Positions 25,393 through 33,283 of a stretch of DNA of 64,000 bases are shown piece after piece. The notes beneath the pieces were generated by a model. It ran no database searches. It saw only the letters and a list, made by a program, of their open reading frames with translations, and was not told where the DNA came from. Source of the DNA: Glycomyces salinus (GTDB lineage Bacteria; Actinomycetota; Actinomycetes; Mycobacteriales; Micromonosporaceae); contig NZ_JAELXW010000008.1 of NCBI RefSeq assembly GCF_016428645.1, forward strand, positions 62,001-126,000. The letters are read 5' to 3'. The number at the start of each line of letters is the position of its first letter. Within the stretch, counting starts at the first letter, position 1. The translations under genes were made by a program, and so were the position numbers.

Positions 25393-27072
25393 TTATTCGC
25401 CGTTGACGGTCTTGTAGGCGTCGGTGAAGGGCGCTCGCGCGGCCTCGCCGCCGTTGTTCAGAAAGGTTTCGACCATGGCCGGGATCTCCGCGATCTCGGC
25501 GCGCCCATACGACACGTCGGCCTCCTGGTCCTTCAGGGTCTGCGACGCGGCAAGGAAATTCGCGGGGGCATCGACGCGGATGCCTGCGAAGATGTCCTTC
25601 TCAAGGAACTCCAAGACCGAGGCGTCGTAATCGAACCGCTGCCGGACCAGCTCGGGGTCGCCGGTGTGGAACGTCTGGACCCTGCCGGAGATGCCGTAGT
25701 AGCCGCCGATGACCTCGCTGCCGTGTTCGGTCGTCCGCGGGACCCCTTCGTCGTCGAACTCGAAGTGCTCGCCCTCGATGCCGTAGTCGAGCAGCTGGTT
25801 CTCGATCGTGCTGAAGGGAGCGGCGCAGAAGTTGGCGACGTCGAGGATCTCCTCGACCTGCTCTGCGGAGAGCTTCTTGCTGAGGAACAGCCAGCCCTCG
25901 ACATCGTTGCCGCCGAATACCACCGGGGCCCGATCGCCCACGGCGATGGGGCCGAGCGGGACGATATCGCCCTCGACCTCGCCTCTGGTGACACTGCTGT
26001 CGAAGTCCCCCCAGTAGGACATGCCGTCCTGCTTGAACAGGGTCGTCCCCGCCTTGTGCAGCTCCTTGGAATCCAGCGAGGCCGCGGGGGCGTCGGGGTG
26101 GACGAGCTTCTCGTCCCAAAGCGTGCGTCGGAACTCGAGCCACTCGGTGTACTCAGGGCGTTCGCAGTTGTGAACGAGTTTTCCGTCGATCCAGGCCCAG
26201 CCGTGGCCGGAGGCCAGACCGAACCACTGGGGAGTGAGGTAGTCGAGGCCGTAGAAGGCCCACTTGCCGGCCGCCTCGTCCGACCAGGCGCGGGCGACCT
26301 CGAGCACCTCCTCGACCGTGGTGGGGATCGCCAGGTCGGCCTCCTCGAGCAGGTCGGTGCGGACGAACATCCCGTTCTGCGGACCACCGCGCAGATTGCC
26401 GGGAATGCCGTAGAGGCGGGCGCTCTCGGAATCCTCGGGGTCACTCGACCAGACCGACTTGCCCCAGGCCTCTGTGGCCCGGCCGGCCAGCAGCGGCCAC
26501 CGGTCGGAGATGTCACCGGTGAGGATGTCGGTCAGATCGTAGAACTGGTTGACGACCGTTTCGCGGAAGTCCGTGTGGGAGGTGAGCATCCAGCTGTACA
26601 TAAAGATGCCGTCGCCGAACTCGCCGGCCCTGAGCCACTGGACCGAGGTGTCGGCGAAGGTGTTGCCGTCGGCGTGGCGGAGGTCGATGGTGGTGCCGCC
26701 CCATGCCTCCTGGACTGCCGAGAAATAGGAGTCGTCGCTGGAAGGGGGCGTGCCCCAAGTCGGGATGGTGAGTCCGTAGGTGCCGGTGTTGGCGGGGACT
26801 TCGGCGATCGCCTGCGCCGGCTCCGGGTATGAGGTGAATCCGGACGGGTGGTTCGGCGGCTCGCCCACCAGATCGGGCTCGACCGGCAGCGGCCATTCCT
26901 TGTACTGCGGCAGGAAGTCGAAGCCTTCGGTGAGCTGAGTGCTGCCTTCGCCCGTCTCGATGTCGCCGCAGGCGGCGATGAAGGGAAGGCCCGCGGCGCC
27001 GACCGCGCCGAAACCGGCCGCCTTGAGCAGGGAGCGGCGCCGGAAGACCGACGAGTCTGAGGGAGTGGCCAC
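25393..27072 (-). CDS. Orphan lipoprotein extracellular solute-binding protein (LplA-like)
   Basis: 559 residues. FRRRSLLKAAGFGAVGAAG is a twin-arginine signal, ending in a lipobox (LPFIAAC) for lipid anchoring. The mature part has the length and pattern of cluster-D/LplA-type sugar-binding proteins (SVQWLRAGEFGDGIFMY; LSAEQVEEILDVANF). These normally feed LplB/YtcP-type permeases, but none is adjacent: the neighbours are a hydrolase and the GH12 gene. Start is GTG 27072 with GAAAGGA upstream. It probably captures oligosaccharides released by the flanking glycosidases (inference). Confidence 0.87.
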   Translation of the reverse strand: MATPSDSSVFRRRSLLKAAGFGAVGAAGLPFIAACGDIETGEGSTQLTEGFDFLPQYKEWPLPVEPDLVGEPPNHPSGFTSYPEPAQAIAEVPANTGTYGLTIPTWGTPPSSDDSYFSAVQEAWGGTTIDLRHADGNTFADTSVQWLRAGEFGDGIFMYSWMLTSHTDFRETVVNQFYDLTDILTGDISDRWPLLAGRATEAWGKSVWSSDPEDSESARLYGIPGNLRGGPQNGMFVRTDLLEEADLAIPTTVEEVLEVARAWSDEAAGKWAFYGLDYLTPQWFGLASGHGWAWIDGKLVHNCERPEYTEWLEFRRTLWDEKLVHPDAPAASLDSKELHKAGTTLFKQDGMSYWGDFDSSVTRGEVEGDIVPLGPIAVGDRAPVVFGGNDVEGWLFLSKKLSAEQVEEILDVANFCAAPFSTIENQLLDYGIEGEHFEFDDEGVPRTTEHGSEVIGGYYGISGRVQTFHTGDPELVRQRFDYDASVLEFLEKDIFAGIRVDAPANFLAASQTLKDQEADVSYGRAEIAEIPAMVETFLNNGGEAARAPFTDAYKTVNGE

Positions 27073-27229
27073 GTTGCTGTCCTTTCGGTCGTACTGCGTT
27101 GTGAGGGTTCGTATGGAGGGGGTACAGCCGGTAATGCGTTCGGCTGTTCGAATAGCCGCCGCTGAGCGCCCGCCACGGCGATGACTGCTCGCCTGCGGCC
27201 CAAGGCGGCCCGGACCCGACCGCCCGCGG

Positions 27230-28039
27230 CTATCGGACGTCGACCCAGTAGCTGTTGGTGTCCAACTGGCCGCTGCCGGTGAAGACCTCGGTACCGGCCT
27301 GGACGCTGGTGAGGTACTTGCTGTTGCTCAGCCACCCCCGGTTCACGAGGTTGCTGGTGAAGTCCCGCAGGTCGAAGCCCACCGAGTTGGTGTTCGAGGT
27401 GCGGATGAACGAGAACACGTTCCATCCGACGCCGTTGCCCGCGTCGATCCAGCCGCGGTACAGGTCCCAGGAGCCGCCGCCGAGGTTGACGGTGGTCTGG
27501 TAGGTGCCGGCCGGCCCCGCCCCGCCCGTCCGGTAGGGCCAGATCATGATCTCGTCGGTGGGGTTGTTCGACCAGTCCGGATCCGACTGGGGATGCAGCC
27601 ACAGGTCATAGGCGACGTTCATCGTGCCCGACGCGTTCACGCTGTAGTCCCAGGTGGTCGGGACACTGCGGTTGTCGCTGAGCCGCACCGGGAGTTCCGT
27701 GCCGGGACGCTCCCAACCCCAATGCCAACCCAGGACAGAGCTGGAGAAGCTCTTGACCGAATAGGGATCCCCGCTCCAGTCCCAGGTGGTGCCCCACCCG
27801 ATGGTGTCGCCGGACTGCCAGTTGTCCCACGTGCACTGCCATCCCGAACCCGAGCCGTTGCCCCAGAGGTTGTTGGTGACGTAGTACTTGCCCATCGCGA
27901 TGGTCGCGCCCTTATCGCAGGTGCTTGCAGCCTGGGCGGGCGAGGCCGCGACCAGGGTCGAGGCCAGGGCGATGCAGAACGCGGCGACGAGCCCGGTGAT
28001 CAGACGCTTGAGGGGCGTCTTTCGTCTCTCGAGGAGCAT
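27230..28039 (-). CDS. Secreted GH12 endoglucanase
   Basis: 269 residues. A signal peptide ending ...ASPAQA precedes the GH12 beta-jelly-roll. Characteristic words are YYVTNNLWG near the N-terminus, TDEIMIWPY with the nucleophile Glu, and GTEVFTGSG with the acid/base Glu. It lacks a carbohydrate-binding module. It should act on beta-1,4-glucans or xyloglucan outside the cell. The ATG at 28039 has GGAAGGA upstream. Its promoter shares a unique AT-rich operator with the GH5 gene 8 kb away, which suggests co-regulation. Confidence 0.92.
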   Translation of the reverse strand: MLLERRKTPLKRLITGLVAAFCIALASTLVAASPAQAASTCDKGATIAMGKYYVTNNLWGNGSGSGWQCTWDNWQSGDTIGWGTTWDWSGDPYSVKSFSSSVLGWHWGWERPGTELPVRLSDNRSVPTTWDYSVNASGTMNVAYDLWLHPQSDPDWSNNPTDEIMIWPYRTGGAGPAGTYQTTVNLGGGSWDLYRGWIDAGNGVGWNVFSFIRTSNTNSVGFDLRDFTSNLVNRGWLSNSKYLTSVQAGTEVFTGSGQLDTNSYWVDVR

Positions 28040-28093
28040 CTCAGATCCTTCCGTTGCGGTGCTGTCGGACCAGAGTCGGTCACGAATGACTAG

Positions 28094-28147
28094 TTTGTTT
28101 AGTCACCTTATAAAACTAGGTTATAGCGTCGAACTCAAAACTGTCAA
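28094..28147 (-). promoter_or_regulatory. GH12 promoter/operator, twin of the GH5 module
   Basis: On the minus strand: TTGACA (28142-28147), 16 bases, TATAAC (28120-28125), then TAGTTTTATAA (28108-28118), N8, AACAAA (28094-28099). The downstream half adds a perfect inverted repeat GACTA-N7-TAGTC. The words and spacings match the element at 19784-19837. Confidence 0.75.
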
Positions 28148-28331
28148 TGCATCTGTTGAAGAGTTTTCCGAGGTCAAAACGGAAATTGGGCATCCTTTTA
28201 GGCCGGATCGTCGATCGAAGCCGCACCGGCGCGAGCGGCTGCCGATTGACCCGGAACCCGGTCCCTCATGGAGGCCCGTCCACTTACTCCTCTCCTCGAA
28301 CTGCCGTTACCTCGGTGCTCCTCCGAAGGGC

Positions 28332-28500
28332 GCCACGGAGGGCCTTGCGCACGGCCGCCGCCAGGTCCGAGGTCGCGTCCTCGTCGGCATCGACGCCCCC
28401 TTGCGTAAATAAAGTGATCGATCACTATTTGAGGTTCAGTCAAAGATAGTGATCGATCACTCCTGTGTCAAGATGATCATTGAAAACAGTGAGATAAACT
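28332..28500. repeat. Degenerate duplicate of PmoA 3' end plus LacI operators
   Basis: 28332-28396 is near-identical to the last ~60 bases of the PmoA gene (21788-21848). It runs directly into a copy of the lacI-PmoA regulatory region: AGTGATCGATCACT at 28413-28426 and 28448-28461, with TGAGGTTCA between and CTCCTGTGTCAAGATGATCA after, as at 22828-22900. Neither the body of the PmoA gene nor a lacI gene is present. The operators are perfect palindromes here, so they could still bind the repressor. Confidence 0.8.
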
Positions 28501-28854
28501 GGACGAAGTGGTCGAGTTGGGGTGAGAGCGGGACGACTCCTAGGGACTGCGCCAAGAGCGCCGACCGGCTTCCCTCCGGCACCCCACGATCAACTTCCGG
28601 GGCAGCATTTAGACAGGCGAATCCATGAGGTCGCAGTCCCGAGATCGGATCGATCCAGGATCCTTGCGACGGCGCCACCGCGGCCCGTCACGGCGGTTAT
28701 GGTCGGATGCGCCGCGGCCGCGCAAACGCTTCACCAAGGGCACTATGCCGATCGTGCCGGAACGACTGCAAGGCATTCGCCGAGTCCGGGGCCGAGCACG
28801 CCCGCGACTACCAGCCCACCGGCCGACCCAAAGGCCCCACCAGACCTGCATAGC
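28501..28854. other. Gene-free stretch of uncertain origin
   Basis: No convincing gene, RNA or repeat. One frame ending at 28851 (CRNDCKAFAESGAEHARDYQ, then PTGRPKGPTRPA) looks protein-like and may be a relic tail, but it has no start and no recognisable family. Confidence 0.4.
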
Positions 28855-28889
28855 AAAACAGGCCGAACCTTTGCAGGTTCGACCTGTTT
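28855..28889 (-). terminator. Terminator downstream of tRNA-Pro
   Basis: 14-bp stem (AACAGGTCGAACCT / AGGTTCGGCCTGTT on the minus strand, one G-T type mismatch) with a GCAA loop followed by TTTTG. Confidence 0.85.
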
Positions 28890-28911
28890 CCCATCTCCTG
28901 AGAGATGACAA

Positions 28912-28988
28912 TGGTCGGGACGACAGGATTTGAACCTGCGACCCCCCGCTCCCAAAGCGGGTGCGCTACCAAGCTGCGCCACGTCCCG
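28912..28988 (-). tRNA. tRNA-Pro (anticodon TGG)
   Basis: The minus strand folds as a cloverleaf: acceptor CGGGACG/CGTCCCG, D-arm GCGCAGCTTGGTAGCGC, anticodon arm CCCGC-TTTGGGA-GCGGG with anticodon TGG, and T-arm with GGTTCGAATCC. The discriminator A and an encoded CCA complete the 3' end (28912-28914). Confidence 0.97.
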
Positions 28989-29068
28989 GGGTCGGCCGTC
29001 CGGGGACGGCCGTAGTCAGGTTACAGCAATCGTGCTTGAGTTCCTGACCTGGTTGACTGCAATCAGGG

Positions 29069-30334
29069 TCACTGTCCTGCTGCGGGGCTCGGGGTGGTGG
29101 GGTGTTGGAGGGCGTGGCGGGCGGTGTAGAGGATGGTCCATTGCAGGGCCATTCCGGCCGCGCCGCACCACATGGCCGCTCTTGGGGAGGCCAGTTCGCC
29201 TATCGTGGCGGCCGCTGCCGCTCCGAGGGCCACCGCGCCCATGAGGGCGAAGCGGAACACCGAGTTCATGCGGCCGAGCAGGGGGTCGGGGGTGACCTGT
29301 TGGCGCAGGCTGACGCCGATGACGTTGGCCATGCCGACGACCGACCCGACCAGTGCCCAGGCGGCTCCCGCCAGCCACACCCGCCAGTCGGGGCCGACCA
29401 GCGGCAGGCACAGCGCGGGCGGGGCGGCGATCGCGCCGACCGCCCACAGGGCGCGGCCGGTGCCGAGCCGGGATCGGAGTCGGCGGGCGAGGGCCGCGCC
29501 GGCGAAGGTGCCGGCGCCGCCGGCGGCGAGCATGAGCCCCAGGCCGTAGGTCGGCAGGCCGGAGTCGATCCAGACCAATGGCAGCATCGCCAGGAACATC
29601 TGGATCGACCAGTTGTTGACCGCCCCGGAGAAGGCGAGTGCCCGCAGGGCGCGGTGGCGCCAGACGTGGCGCAGTCCTTCGGCGATCTGCCGGGCCATCG
29701 GGGCGGCCGGTTCGGTCGTGTCGGCCTCGGTGCGGATGCGGCGTACGAACAGGGCCGACCAGATGAACCCGGCGGCGTTGCCCAGGACGGCCAGCGGGGC
29801 GCCGATCAACGCGATCAAGAACCCGGCGATGCTTCTGCCGCCGATGTTGAGACCGGAGTCGAGCGCGACCAGTCGGGCGTTGGCGCCGGTGAGGCTCTCG
29901 CGGTCGACGATCGCCGGCAGCAGGGACTGCTGGGCGATGTCGAAGGCGGTCGTGCCGATCCCGGCGAGGAACACGACGGCGTACAGCTGCCAGATCGTCA
30001 GCGCCTCCAGCCACCAGGCGAGCGGCACACTGGCCAGCAGCGCCGCCCTGGCGAGGTCGGTGACGACCATCAGCCGGCGTTTGCGGCCGCGGTCGATCCA
30101 CGCCCCCGCGGGCAGGCCGAACAGCAGGGCCGCCGCGGTGGCCAGGGCCGCCAGCGTGCCGACCTCGCCGGCGGACGCGTCCAGCGCCTCGATCGCGACC
30201 AGTGGCACGGCGACATACGAGATGTGGGTGCCGAGCCTGGCCGCGACGGCGGCGGTGAACAGGTCGCGGAAGTCGCGATTGCCGCTCAACCGGTGGGAGC
30301 GGGACTCGTCTGGGCGTGTCGGTGTCTCGGTCAC
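29069..30334 (-). CDS. MFS exporter (EntS/enterobactin-exporter-like)
   Basis: 421 residues with 12 predicted transmembrane helices. FRDLFTAAVAARLGTHISYVAVPL and the loop WIDRGRKRRLMVVTDLARA match the MFS_3 (EntS/tetracycline-efflux-like) subgroup. Substrate is unknown. The start is GTG 30334 (product MTETPTRPDES...). It is divergent from an ArsR-type regulator, with a perfect palindrome 38-59 bases upstream, so it is very likely the regulator's target. Confidence 0.88.
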   Translation of the reverse strand: MTETPTRPDESRSHRLSGNRDFRDLFTAAVAARLGTHISYVAVPLVAIEALDASAGEVGTLAALATAAALLFGLPAGAWIDRGRKRRLMVVTDLARAALLASVPLAWWLEALTIWQLYAVVFLAGIGTTAFDIAQQSLLPAIVDRESLTGANARLVALDSGLNIGGRSIAGFLIALIGAPLAVLGNAAGFIWSALFVRRIRTEADTTEPAAPMARQIAEGLRHVWRHRALRALAFSGAVNNWSIQMFLAMLPLVWIDSGLPTYGLGLMLAAGGAGTFAGAALARRLRSRLGTGRALWAVGAIAAPPALCLPLVGPDWRVWLAGAAWALVGSVVGMANVIGVSLRQQVTPDPLLGRMNSVFRFALMGAVALGAAAAATIGELASPRAAMWCGAAGMALQWTILYTARHALQHPTTPSPAAGQ

Positions 30335-30371
30335 CGGGCGAGCGTGTCGCCGGGGCGAGGTTCGCGACCAT

Positions 30372-30393
30372 GAATTTAGCTGGAGCTAAATTC
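30372..30393. promoter_or_regulatory. Perfect palindromic operator, ArsR/MFS divergent promoter
   Basis: GAATTTAGCT-GG-AGCTAAATTC, 10-bp arms without mismatch, in a 64-base intergenic space. It ends 5 bases before the GTG start of the ArsR gene, so repressor binding would also block translation initiation or early transcription of that gene. Confidence 0.88.
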
Positions 30394-30398
30394 AGAAG

Positions 30399-31367
30399 GT
30401 GATCGAGTTGCAGTTGTCCGTCGCAGATCTGGCCAACACGAGGTTCGCGCTCTCACCGCTGTGGGAGGTCGTCGCCAGTATCAGGGTGCTCAAGGCGCCC
30501 GGGGAGCACCTGCTCCACCGCCGTTGGGTCGGCCGCGCCGCCCAGCGCCTGCGCGGGGCCGACCTGCGACAGCTGTTCGACCTAGTCCCGGTGCCGACCG
30601 CGAGCCTGCCCGCCTTCCTGGCCCCGCCCCCGGCGACCTCGACGCCCGATTTCGGAACCGAGCTGGCCGCGGTGCGGGCCCTGGACACCGGCCTGATCCG
30701 GGACGGCTTGGAAGCGCTGCCGCCCACGCCCGCCGTTGAACGGTTCCGCGAGGACGTCCCCGCCGGGCTCGAACGCCTCGCCACGGCGATCGAAACCTAC
30801 TGGGAGGCGGCGCTCGCTCCGTGGTGGCCCCGGATCCGCACCCTCTGCGAGAGCGATCTGCTGTACCGCTCGCGGGTGCTGGCCGAAGGCGGCGCGCGGC
30901 GGCTGTTCGCCGACCTCGACCCGCGGGTCTCCTGGGACGCCGGCGGGACGCTGCGGATCGAGAACCCGCTGTTCGACCGCACCGAGCCGCTGGGCGGGCG
31001 CGGCCTGCTGCTGGTGCCGTCCGTCTTCGGCGGCGAACGCATCTTCTCGGTCTCGGCCGAGCCGTGGCAGCCGACGGTGCGATACTCCCCCAGGGGCCTC
31101 GGCCTGCTGTGGCGGGCGCCCGACCGGGAGGCGGAGGCGGGATTGGTCGGCGTCGTCGGCCCGACCCGCGCCGCCCTGCTCACCGCGTTGAGCGAACCGG
31201 CCACGACCACCGAGCTCGCGACGCGATGCCGCCTGAGCGCGGGCGGGGTCTCGCAGCAGCTGCGGCTCCTGCTCCGGGCCGGACTGGTGACCCGGCACCG
31301 CATCGGGCGGCGCGTCCTGTATGCGCGGACCCTCGCCGCCGAATCCCTGCTCGAAGCCGGGGAATGA
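30399..31367 (+). CDS. ArsR-family regulator with N-terminal DUF5937
   Basis: 322 residues. The N-terminal ~230 residues (ELQLSVADLANTRFALSPLW; SVFGGERIFSV) match the DUF5937 sensory part common in actinobacteria. The C-terminal winged helix (TTTELATRCRLSAGGVSQQL, LLRAGLVTRHRIGRRVLYAR) is ArsR-type. GTG 30399 is the start, right after the palindrome. No metal-binding Cys cluster is visible, so the ligand is probably an organic compound exported by the divergent MFS protein. Confidence 0.87.
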   Translation: MIELQLSVADLANTRFALSPLWEVVASIRVLKAPGEHLLHRRWVGRAAQRLRGADLRQLFDLVPVPTASLPAFLAPPPATSTPDFGTELAAVRALDTGLIRDGLEALPPTPAVERFREDVPAGLERLATAIETYWEAALAPWWPRIRTLCESDLLYRSRVLAEGGARRLFADLDPRVSWDAGGTLRIENPLFDRTEPLGGRGLLLVPSVFGGERIFSVSAEPWQPTVRYSPRGLGLLWRAPDREAEAGLVGVVGPTRAALLTALSEPATTTELATRCRLSAGGVSQQLRLLLRAGLVTRHRIGRRVLYARTLAAESLLEAGE

Positions 31368-31434
31368 GACCTCATCGACCTCATCCACAGTAGCCTCTCC
31401 GTGGGCGTCCCTCGATGGCTGCGAGAATGCGGGC

Positions 31435-32574
31435 GTGGGCATTGAAACGCAGTTGCGGCGGGCCATCACCGTCTTCCGGTTCGCCGCGCTCGGCTACCCG
31501 CTGGTGATGTGCGCGATCCTGTTCGGGGTCCTCGTCCGCCCGGTCACGGCGCTGCTCCTGGTCGCCTCGATCGCGCTGTGGACGTGGCTGGTCAGCGCCT
31601 CCTATGCGCGCCACGGGTTCAAGACGAGCCTGCTCTACGCCGACCTGGCCGCCACCGTGGCGGCGGTGGTGGCTTCGGCCTGGGCCCTGGAACTGTCCGA
31701 CCGGACCGCCGGGATCTCGGTCGGGCCGTGGCAGGCCGGGGCGGTGCTGGTGTGGGCGGTCTCGGGAGGCCGCCGCCGCGGCGTGATCGCGGCGGCCGTC
31801 ATCTCGGCGGTCACCATGCTCTTCCGCGGCGGGATCAACGAGAACACCGTCAGCGAGGCGATCCTGCTGATCCTGACCGGCCTGATGGTCGGGCACCTGA
31901 CCCGGCTCGCGGTCGAGGCCGAGCGGCGGATGCGGCAGGCCGCCGCCCGGTCGGCCGCGGCCCGCGAGCGCGAGCGGCTGGCCCGCGACATCCACGACTC
32001 GGTGCTCCAGGTGCTCGCGCTGGTCCAGCGGCGCGGCAACGAGGTCGGCGGGGAGGCCGCCGAGCTGGGGCGGCTGGCGGGCCAGCAGGAGGAGGCGCTG
32101 CGGACCCTGATCAGCTCCGAGTCCTACCGCCATCCCCTCGACGGGCAGCGGGACGTGCGCGAGCTGCTGGGGAAGCACTCCGGGGAGTCGGTCACGATCG
32201 CCGCCCCGGCCGTGCCGGTGCGGCTGCCCTCCCGTTACGCCCACCAGTTGGCCGCGGCCGTCTCCAGCGCCCTGGACAACGTCCGCGAGCACTGCCCGGA
32301 GGGCACGCACGCCTGGATGCTGGTCGAGGACGACCGCAACGCGGTCACCGTCACCGTCCGCGACAACGGCCCCGGCATGGCCCCGGGCAGGCTCGCCGAG
32401 GCGGCAGCCGAGGGGCGCCTGGGGGTGGCCCAGTCGATCCAGGGCAGAATCGAGGAACTGGGCGGCGAGGTCGTCGTCGTCTCGGCGCCGGGCGCCGGGA
32501 CGGAAGTGGAGATGCGGATGCCGCGTCCCAGACCGAAGGCGGGAGGCCATGGCGACACTGATGGTGGTCGATGA
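31435..32574 (+). CDS. Membrane sensor histidine kinase (MacS/NarX-like)
   Basis: 379 residues. Residues ~1-160 hold five to six transmembrane helices. A HisKA_3 helix (ARERERLARDIHDSVLQVLA, His187) follows, then a HATPase domain with SSALDNVREH and DNGPGMAPG. The start is GTG 31435 (GIETQLRRAI...), since the frame upstream overlaps the ArsR tail. The stop lies 26 bases inside the response regulator gene, so the two are coupled. The signal is unknown; the N-terminus resembles the DUF5931 region of Streptomyces MacS-type kinases. Confidence 0.87.
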   Translation: MGIETQLRRAITVFRFAALGYPLVMCAILFGVLVRPVTALLLVASIALWTWLVSASYARHGFKTSLLYADLAATVAAVVASAWALELSDRTAGISVGPWQAGAVLVWAVSGGRRRGVIAAAVISAVTMLFRGGINENTVSEAILLILTGLMVGHLTRLAVEAERRMRQAAARSAAARERERLARDIHDSVLQVLALVQRRGNEVGGEAAELGRLAGQQEEALRTLISSESYRHPLDGQRDVRELLGKHSGESVTIAAPAVPVRLPSRYAHQLAAAVSSALDNVREHCPEGTHAWMLVEDDRNAVTVTVRDNGPGMAPGRLAEAAAEGRLGVAQSIQGRIEELGGEVVVVSAPGAGTEVEMRMPRPRPKAGGHGDTDGGR

Positions 32575-33187
32575 CCACCCGATCTGGCGCGACGCGATCA
32601 GCCGGGACCTCGGGGAGGCCGGGCACGAGGTCGTCGCCTGCCTGGGCGAGGGACGGCAGGCCCTGACCGCGATCCGCCAGCACCAGCCGCAGGTGGCGAT
32701 CCTCGACCTCCAGCTTCCCGACCTCTCCGGCGTGGAGGTCCTGCGCGCTCTCGGCGAGGACTGCAGCACCGAGGTGCTGGTGCTGTCGGCCAGCGGGGAG
32801 TCCGACGACGTCCTGGAGGCGGTCAAGGCCGGAGCCCGCGGCTACCTGCTGAAATCGGCCAGCACCGCCGAGCTGCTGGAGGCGGTCGAGCGGGTCGCGG
32901 CCGGGGACGCGGTCTTCACTCCGGGCCTGGCCGGGCTGGTGCTGGGCGAGTACCGCCGCCTGGCCGGCGCCCCCGCCGAGGAGCAGCGGCCGCGCCTGTC
33001 CGAGCGCGAGACCGAGGTGCTGCGCCTGGTCGCCAAGGGGTTGACGTACAAGGAGATCGCCGCGCGACTGTACCTGTCGCCCCGGACGGTGCAGAACCAC
33101 GTGCAGCGCACGCTGGGCAAACTCCAGCTGCACAACCGCGCCCAGCTGGTGCGGTACGCGATCGAGCACGGCATCGACGAAGCGTGA
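32549..33187 (+). CDS. NarL/LuxR-family response regulator
   Basis: 212 residues. The receiver domain has VVDDH at residues 6-10, phosphoacceptor Asp53 (ILDLQLPD) and GYLLKSAS with the conserved Lys. The LuxR helix-turn-helix (LSERETEVLRLVAKGLTYKE, LSPRTVQNHV) is C-terminal. It partners the kinase encoded directly upstream. Its recognition helix (SPRTVQNHVQ) differs from that of the DevR protein, so it should not read the GGGACC boxes. Confidence 0.93.
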   Translation: MATLMVVDDHPIWRDAISRDLGEAGHEVVACLGEGRQALTAIRQHQPQVAILDLQLPDLSGVEVLRALGEDCSTEVLVLSASGESDDVLEAVKAGARGYLLKSASTAELLEAVERVAAGDAVFTPGLAGLVLGEYRRLAGAPAEEQRPRLSERETEVLRLVAKGLTYKEIAARLYLSPRTVQNHVQRTLGKLQLHNRAQLVRYAIEHGIDEA

Positions 33188-33283
33188 ACTGAGTACTTTC
33201 GCTCAATCCCCTGAGTAGTACGCACCGGTAACTCAAGCTGGTTCGCCGATGCGCTCCGGCCCGGGATGCGGCCGAATAGAGGT

